A DNA stretch of 10,982 bases, from assembly GCA_902476645.1 (NCBI GenBank), contig CABSEG010000087.1, positions 1 through 10,982 of the forward strand. Reading direction: 5' to 3'. Origin of the DNA: an uncultured Lachnospiraceae bacterium (GTDB taxonomy: Bacteria; Bacillota; Clostridia; Lachnospirales; Lachnospiraceae). Positions 6,620 through 10,982 of the stretch are shown one piece after another (the stretch's first letter is position 1; every line of letters begins with the position of its first letter). A program made the position numbers and the translations under genes. Under the pieces are notes generated by a model. It ran no database searches, was not told the origin of the DNA, and saw only the letters and a list, made by a program, of their open reading frames with translations.

Positions 6620-8467
6620 CTACTTCCTTCCAATCAATACCATAATACTCCTGCCAGCCACCGTAAATATTCTGGTCTCCCTAAGCTCTGGCTCTTTTCC
6701 TTCTGGATACACTCCCTTTGCCGTATCAATAGCAATATACCAGGACATGGAATCCGGAATATTGGGCAGCGCAAACTCTTGGGCAGACCAGTGCAGATTA
6801 TATGCCACATAAATAAAATTATCCTCATTTGCGTATTCTCCACAGTACATGACACCGATCTGGCGGCTGGAACGCTCAAATGCCCCATACCAGGCCCTGT
6901 TTCCGTGATAAGACACATCCGGATATCCGCAAGAGAGGCTGTCGATGCCCCGCAGCTCTCGGGACATATGCAAGATTCTGTGACGTTTCCGAAACTGTAT
7001 GGCATCCCGCACAAACCCGGTAAGCTCTGCTTGTTTTTTGGCTGCTCTCCAATCCACCCAAGCCACTTCATTGTCCTGACAGTAGGGATTGTTGTTTCCC
7101 CCCTGGGAATTTCCGAATTCATCTCCCGCTACCAGCATAGGCACTCCCTGGGAAAGCAGTAACATCAAAAAGGCGTTTCGAAGCTGCCTTTCCCGGAGCT
7201 CTAATATCTTTTTCTTTCTGGTAGGCCCCTCTACTCCACAATTCCAGCTGAAATTGGCATTGGTTCCATCCTGATTGTGTTCTCCGTTTTCTTCGTTATG
7301 CTTTTCATCATAGGATACCAGATCCATCAGCGTAAATCCCTCATGGCTGGTCAGATAGTTGATCTCTGCTTTGGATAAAGGATTTCTGCGAAGCAGATAG
7401 ACAAACTCATTAAGTTGATCTTCTTCTCCCTTTAGCAGCTTTCTCATAGTTATTAAAAACCGGTCATTATATTCTGCCAGATTTCTTCTGGCCGGAAGCA
7501 CTCCGTTTCCATAAATCCGGTCTGTATCAAAATAGAGATTGATCAGCTTAATATCTGAAAAAGCGGGATCCTTTGCCACATAGTGAAACAGATTCTGGTC
7601 TCCCAGCAGATGGAAGCCATCCACATGATACTCCTGCATCCAGTGCAACAGACAGGCACATATGGTTCTGGGATCGCAGTTTTGTGGGAAGAACATCTCC
7701 AGAATGACTTCGATATTCCTGGCATGGAGCGCTTTCACCATATCCTTAAACTCCCGAACCGGATCCTTTGTGGCTGCATAGGCTCTGTTGGGTGCAAAGT
7801 AATATCCCTCCACATACCCCCAATAATTTATTTTTAAGGGCTGCTCTTCTCCCTGCCTGGGTATCCCTTCCAGCCCCGTCTGCCCAAGCTGGCTTGGCCG
7901 GGGACGAATGATTTCGTCAAACTCGTAGACTGGCATCAGCTTCACCTGATTCACTCCCAGCTCCTTTAAATAGTCTGCCTTTTTCGCAACCCCCAAAAAA
8001 GTCCCTTTTTGACGGACTCCGGATTGGCTCTGCTTTGTAAATCCCCGCACATGGAGCAGATACATGACGCAGTCCTCATAGGGAATCCTGGGCCTTTGAT
8101 CCTCTTCCCAGTCATACTCCTCCGTATGAAACCCGCATCGTGTCTGATGCTCTCCCATCTTGCTGTTATCCACTCCAAATTGCTTTTCTCCTCGCAAAAC
8201 AGGAGCGCAGGGATCCTGTACCACGTTTCCGTTAATCCTGTAATTATATTCATAGTCCTTGGGATTTAATCCATATACCCATAGAAAACGCACATCGCCG
8301 ATGGCTTCTTCTTTGGAAAAAGGAATCTCCCTCTCCACCTCTTCTTTACCTCTTCGGTACAACAACAAACTAACCGGGACATCCCCCGCAATTCTTACTG
8401 CAAATTGTATCCCACCGTCTGTCTGTTTTACCCCCAATGTTTCAAACTTTCCTTTTTGACCGTTCAT
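6620..8467 (-). CDS. GlgX-like GH13 debranching-enzyme homologue, apparently non-catalytic
   Basis: The 615-residue protein aligns along its length with bacterial glycogen debranching enzymes (GlgX/isoamylase type): a CBM48-like N-terminal domain (about 10-95), a GH13 barrel start (MYLLHVRGFT, 135-144), KINYWGYVEGYYFAP (212-226), a well-kept block TSHEGFTLMDLVSY...KHNEENGEHNQDGTN (373-403), GVPMLVAGDEFGNSQGGNNN (441-460) and a C-terminal beta domain. The catalytic carboxylates are gone. Region II reads DGFHLL, not DGFRFD (nucleophile to Leu288). Region III reads KLINLYFD, not KLIAEPWD (acid/base to Leu311). Region IV has His-Glu for His-Asp (Glu376). Region I reads EMFFPQ, not DVVFNH. About 45-50 residues between regions I and II are missing compared with E. 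coli GlgX. The frame is otherwise intact, so it is a maintained protein. An in-frame ATG at 8581 would add 38 residues unlike the family; ATG 8467 is preferred by domain layout although its ribosome binding site (AGG, 10 bases away) is weak. Confidence 0.85.
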   Translation of the reverse strand: MNGQKGKFETLGVKQTDGGIQFAVRIAGDVPVSLLLYRRGKEEVEREIPFSKEEAIGDVRFLWVYGLNPKDYEYNYRINGNVVQDPCAPVLRGEKQFGVDNSKMGEHQTRCGFHTEEYDWEEDQRPRIPYEDCVMYLLHVRGFTKQSQSGVRQKGTFLGVAKKADYLKELGVNQVKLMPVYEFDEIIRPRPSQLGQTGLEGIPRQGEEQPLKINYWGYVEGYYFAPNRAYAATKDPVREFKDMVKALHARNIEVILEMFFPQNCDPRTICACLLHWMQEYHVDGFHLLGDQNLFHYVAKDPAFSDIKLINLYFDTDRIYGNGVLPARRNLAEYNDRFLITMRKLLKGEEDQLNEFVYLLRRNPLSKAEINYLTSHEGFTLMDLVSYDEKHNEENGEHNQDGTNANFSWNCGVEGPTRKKKILELRERQLRNAFLMLLLSQGVPMLVAGDEFGNSQGGNNNPYCQDNEVAWVDWRAAKKQAELTGFVRDAIQFRKRHRILHMSRELRGIDSLSCGYPDVSYHGNRAWYGAFERSSRQIGVMYCGEYANEDNFIYVAYNLHWSAQEFALPNIPDSMSWYIAIDTAKGVYPEGKEPELRETRIFTVAGRSIMVLIGRK

Positions 8468-8588
8468 CTCACTGTTACCTGCCCTTTCCTGCTCTCTTCT
8501 TTCTGCTCTTAACCTCAGGTATTTTTCATGGATCTCTATTATATAGAAATATCGTCCCCAGTCATGAACACAACATTCCATTATGATT

Positions 8589-8617
8589 ATTATACTTCAT
8601 AACTTCTCCTTTTTCCA
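8589..8617 (-). promoter_or_regulatory. Candidate promoter of the GH13-DUF5662 operon
   Basis: On the minus strand TGGAAA (8612-8617) and a perfect TATAAT (8589-8594) are 17 bases apart. Transcription would start near 8582, almost on the in-frame ATG at 8581, leaving a leader of about 115 bases to the preferred start at 8467. A second TATAAT (8538-8543) has no good -35. Confidence 0.45.
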
Positions 8618-8677
8618 CAAAAAGTTAAAAAGTACAAAGGTTCCTATGAACTATCCATCCATAAAAATGTTCCATTT

Positions 8678-8706
8678 AAAAAGGAGCAGAATATATGTTC
8701 TGCTCC
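8678..8706 (-). terminator. Intrinsic terminator of the TPR protein gene
   Basis: GGAGCAGAA (8683-8691) pairs perfectly with TTCTGCTCC (8698-8706) around a 6-base loop. On the minus strand a T5 run follows (8678-8682). The hairpin starts 24 bases after the stop codon of the TPR gene. Confidence 0.9.
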
Positions 8707-8730
8707 ATCAATTTTATATCTTTTGATGTG

Positions 8731-9129
8731 TTATGCCACACTGTGTGTCCTTCTGATGACATGACCAATTCCCTTCTCATTATACTCTACTTTATACTGA
8801 ATTTCTTTTTCTTCCTCCTGGCAATCGCTCTCATTAAATGCAGGCTTTTGAGCCATCTGGAAACTGCCATACTGATCCAGATTCTTTCTGGATGGTTCAT
8901 AGGTGGGATCTAATGCCCATGCAGCTCTAAAATGTTTCATTCCACCAATATGATCCCCTTTCAATACCTGTAAAACTCCATATAAATTATGGGGCTGGGC
9001 CGCATCCGGATAATCCTTCATCGCCTTACGTACCATCTCTTCACACTGCTTGATCTGATTCTTTTTTGACAGCTCCCGAATCGTTTCACTCAACTGATAT
9101 AAATACTCTTTTTCCATCTGATCTCTCAT
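8731..9129 (-). CDS. Small TPR-containing protein
   Basis: The 132-residue protein is predicted cytosolic, with no signal peptide or membrane helix. Residues about 27-80 form one and a half to two tetratricopeptide repeats: a helix pair around KQCEEMVRKAMKDYPD, then NLYGVLQVLKGDHIGGMKHF (48-67) followed by RAAWALDPTYEP, the last being the typical A..LDP.Y TPR ending. The N-terminal 25 residues are likely helical; the acidic segment EEEKEI (105-110) and a basic C-terminus (IRRTHSVA) are outside the repeats. TPRs bind partner proteins; the partner is unknown. ATG 9129 is preceded by AGGAGGG (9137-9143) at 7 bases. It follows the KdpE-type regulator gene by 105 bases and has its own putative promoter and operator, so it may be the local target of that two-component system. 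Confidence 0.8.
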   Translation of the reverse strand: MRDQMEKEYLYQLSETIRELSKKNQIKQCEEMVRKAMKDYPDAAQPHNLYGVLQVLKGDHIGGMKHFRAAWALDPTYEPSRKNLDQYGSFQMAQKPAFNESDCQEEEKEIQYKVEYNEKGIGHVIRRTHSVA

Positions 9130-9159
9130 CTTAGTTCCCTCCTCTTACTTTCTGTCTAT

Positions 9160-9165
9160 ATTCTA
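9160..9165 (-). promoter_or_regulatory. Candidate -10 element of the TPR gene
   Basis: TAGAAT on the minus strand; the hexamer 17 bases upstream (9183-9188, CACTGC) does not resemble TTGACA. A weak -35 overlapped by the CTCACA repeats is what an activator-dependent promoter looks like. TATAGA (9155-9160) is an alternative -10. Confidence 0.4.
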
Positions 9166-9175
9166 GTGCTAATTT

Positions 9176-9223
9176 TGTGAGGGCAGTGTGAGATTTCTGG
9201 AATGGGTGTGAGAATTCTGTGAG
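9176..9223 (-). promoter_or_regulatory. Four-copy CTCACA direct repeat, probable response-regulator operator
   Basis: On the minus strand CTCACA occurs four times, ending at 9218, 9207, 9187 and 9176. The copies form two pairs, each with exactly 11 bases from unit to unit; the pairs are 31 bases apart. Tandem half-sites at 11-base spacing are the known DNA target layout of OmpR/PhoB-class winged-helix regulators, the class to which the neighbouring KdpE-type protein belongs. The site closest to the TPR gene overlaps its -35 region. Assignment to that regulator is inference. Confidence 0.6.
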
Positions 9224-9234
9224 AAAAATGTCTA

Positions 9235-9928
9235 TCACTCTCCGGCCATCCGGTATCCCACACCTACTTCTGTCAATAAATACCGGGGCTTTGCCGGATT
9301 CTTCTCTATTTTTCTTCGAAGGCTTGCCATCAGGGCACGCAGCGCCTGGGTATCTGAATCAAAGTCTCCCCAGATCTCTTTCCGGATAAACCCGCTTGTC
9401 AATACCTTACCCGCATTCTTCATAAACAGGCTCATCAGATTATATTCCATAGGTGTCAAATGAATTTCTTCACCGTCCAGTATCGTTAAATGTTTCTCCA
9501 AATCCATAGTCAAACCGCCAACCGTATAAATACATTGTACTTTCGGGATTCCTTGTCTATACAGGTGGCGCAGCGCCACCCGCATACGCGCCAACAGTTC
9601 CGTAGCGGAAAAGGGCTTGGTCAGATAATCGTCCGCGCCGCTATCCAAAGCCTCCGCTTTTTCCCGATCCTGGTCCCTGGCTGATACCACAATAATGGGA
9701 AGCGCAGACCACTCCCGAACCTTTTTGATCACTTCCATTCCATCCATATCCGGCAGCCCCAGGTCCAAAAGCATCATATCCACCTGCTCCAGAACCAGTT
9801 TTTTTAAAGCCCCCTGGGCGTTGCCCGCTGTCACACACAAACCCTTCTGCCTTCAGCGCATAGCTGATAAAATTTCGAATCTGTACATCATCCTCTACAA
9901 TCAATACTTTTTCATGATACCGGCTCAT
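9235..9928 (-). pseudogene. kdpE: KdpE-type response regulator, frameshifted
   Basis: The OmpR/KdpE-family regulator is split over two frames. Frame one starts at ATG 9928 (AGGAGG 9935-9940, 6 bases before) and reads MSRYHEKVLIVEDD...ALKAEGFVC, with the acidic pair Asp13-Asp14. The match then passes to the next frame at about 9832-9840 and continues VTAGNAQGAL, the phospho-acceptor Asp in LLDLGLPD, the conserved Lys in DDYLTKPF, and a complete winged-helix DNA-binding domain ending VGVGYRMAGE. Restoring two bases in the TG repeat gives a 231-residue protein whose spacing from ALKAEG to the acceptor Asp equals that of E. coli KdpE. As read, the product would stop at 9641 after 95 residues. The start overlaps the kinase gene by 17 bases, so the pair is co-transcribed. 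Either a real inactivating indel or a sequence error is possible. Confidence 0.85.
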
Positions 9929-10982
9929 TCTGCTCCTCCTTTTTGTCAGAAAGTGGAAGTGTAAAGAGAAACTCCGCCCCCGGCCCGTCTGATCTGTTTC
10001 TGGCTGAAATGCTTCCTCCATGGGCTTTTACAATGGTCTCACAGATGGCAAGTCCAAGCCCGATTCCTTTTTTTCCATCCGCAGGTTTCTCCTGGGTCGT
10101 ATAAAACATCTGAAAAATCTTCGGCAAATCTTTCTGACGGATTCCCTCTCCTCTGTCTGCCACTACAAATACGGCGCATCTATGCTCTGCGTCCTTGGTG
10201 ACAGAAATGCTGATTTCCTCATCTGGACTGCTGTGCTTTACAGCGTTATCCAGAAGGTTGATCAAGACTTGCATGATCAGCTTGGCATCCATGGGGAGCA
10301 TCAACACTTCATCCGGCATATGAACAGTAACCTCATATTCCGGCGCCCGAATGCTCATCTGCTCTATGGCGCCTCCAATTACTTCTTCTGCTGCCTCCAA
10401 CTCCCGGTGTAAGGCCAGTTTTCCCTCCTGAAGCCTGGTCAGACTTAAAATATTTTCCACCAATGCATGAAGCCACCTGGCATCCTTGCGAATACCGGAT
10501 GCCAGCTGATATCTCGGATCCTCTTTTTGAGACATATCCATAATCATCTCGGAAGTACCCATAATACCGGATAGGGGAGTGCGAAGATCATGGGAAATCG
10601 CCCGCAAAAGGTTTCCCCGATAACGCTCCTGAATCGTCTCCTGCCTGGCCTTCTCCAGACTCTGGGACAGTTGATAGAGCTCTCTCGCCTCTTTTTCCTT
10701 TTCCTGGGCAATTCGTTCCCCTTCTATGGCCCTGGAGGTAAGGGCGCTTGTGACCATGGCAACCGCCGTCATAACCGCAAAGGTAACCAGATATCCCGGA
10801 TCATACACGTTTAGGGTATGATAGGGGGCTGTAAAAAAATAGTTAAAAGCCAAGGTTCCCGCAACGGAGGTCAAAATACCGGCCAGATATCCCGGCGTAA
10901 ATCCGGAAACTGCTAAGACTGCCAGAATATAGAGAAGCACGATGTTGGTATCCGAAAAACCTGCCTGCCGAAACAAGCTCCC
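9912..10982 (-). CDS. kdpD: KdpD-type sensor histidine kinase (5'-partial)
   Basis: The C-terminal 356 or so residues are in the window; the frame is open to the right edge, so the start lies beyond it (the first in-frame start-like codon, 10976, is a TTG inside the domain). The visible part begins with the DUF4118 four-helix membrane region of KdpD (FSDTNIVLLYILAV, LAFNYFFTAPYHTLNVYDP), then a coiled linker rich in Glu/Lys, then HisKA with the phosphorylated His in RAISHDLRTPL (H-box about 10588-10620), then the HATPase domain with NLLDNAVKHS (N box), DRGEGI (G1) and GIGLGLAI (G2). All catalytic motifs are intact. In KdpD this core responds to potassium limitation or turgor and phosphorylates KdpE. 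No kdpFABC gene is in the window, so the true signal and targets are not shown. Its stop overlaps the regulator gene start. Confidence 0.9.
   Translation of the reverse strand, partial: GSLFRQAGFSDTNIVLLYILAVLAVSGFTPGYLAGILTSVAGTLAFNYFFTAPYHTLNVYDPGYLVTFAVMTAVAMVTSALTSRAIEGERIAQEKEKEARELYQLSQSLEKARQETIQERYRGNLLRAISHDLRTPLSGIMGTSEMIMDMSQKEDPRYQLASGIRKDARWLHALVENILSLTRLQEGKLALHRELEAAEEVIGGAIEQMSIRAPEYEVTVHMPDEVLMLPMDAKLIMQVLINLLDNAVKHSSPDEEISISVTKDAEHRCAVFVVADRGEGIRQKDLPKIFQMFYTTQEKPADGKKGIGLGLAICETIVKAHGGSISARNRSDGPGAEFLFTLPLSDKKEEQNEPVS

Noticed and set aside
6569..7162. 197-codon plus-strand ORF
   Set aside because: It is antisense to the GH13 gene; the translation has no family resemblance and the opposite strand aligns to GlgX.
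9641..9928. Programmed frameshifting as a way to make the regulator
   Set aside because: No rare codon or stop at the shift point and no downstream stimulatory hairpin evident; the first frame stays open for about 63 more codons. Simple indel is more likely.
1..10982. Mobile elements, phage genes, CRISPR, tRNA or rRNA genes
   Set aside because: No transposase or integrase frame, regularly spaced repeats, or RNA gene pattern was found on either strand.

Overview
The window looks like chromosomal DNA from a Gram-positive member of the Clostridia, most likely Lachnospiraceae. This is inferred from the Gram-positive-type DnaK (short nucleotide-binding domain), LuxS, a DUF5662 protein, a KdpDE-type pair, strong AGGAGG-type ribosome binding sites and AT-rich promoters close to the TTGACA/TATAAT consensus. 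No tRNA, rRNA, CRISPR array, insertion sequence or phage gene was seen, and no gene-free stretch exceeds 300 bases.

Left part (1-3600). The 3' end of a flavin reductase-like gene (+) faces an NSS-family sodium/amino-acid symporter gene (-), with a very long perfect hairpin between them. A RluA-family pseudouridine synthase (+) follows under a near-consensus promoter. A small HbpS/UPF0303-type protein (-) converges on it, with its own near-consensus promoter and terminator.

Middle (3600-6060). A second-type, tail-less DnaK paralogue (+) stands without grpE or dnaJ and is followed 58 bases later by luxS (+). luxS has a candidate promoter of its own overlapping the dnaK end. The luxS 3' end overlaps the convergent DUF5662 gene by 32 bases.

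Right part (6028-10982, all minus strand). A GlgX-like GH13 protein and the DUF5662 protein form a tight pair (4-base gap). The GH13 protein is full-frame, but all four catalytic sequence regions are substituted and a loop is missing, so it appears to be a non-catalytic debranching-enzyme relative. Further right lie a KdpD-type sensor kinase (cut by the window end), a KdpE-type response regulator broken by a frameshift in a short dinucleotide repeat, and a small TPR protein gene. Between regulator and TPR gene sit four copies of the hexamer CTCACA in two pairs with exact 11-base spacing, the layout expected for an OmpR/PhoB-class response regulator operator.

The most notable points are the dead GH13 protein, the 11-base direct-repeat operator next to the frameshifted regulator, and the orphan shortened DnaK beside luxS.
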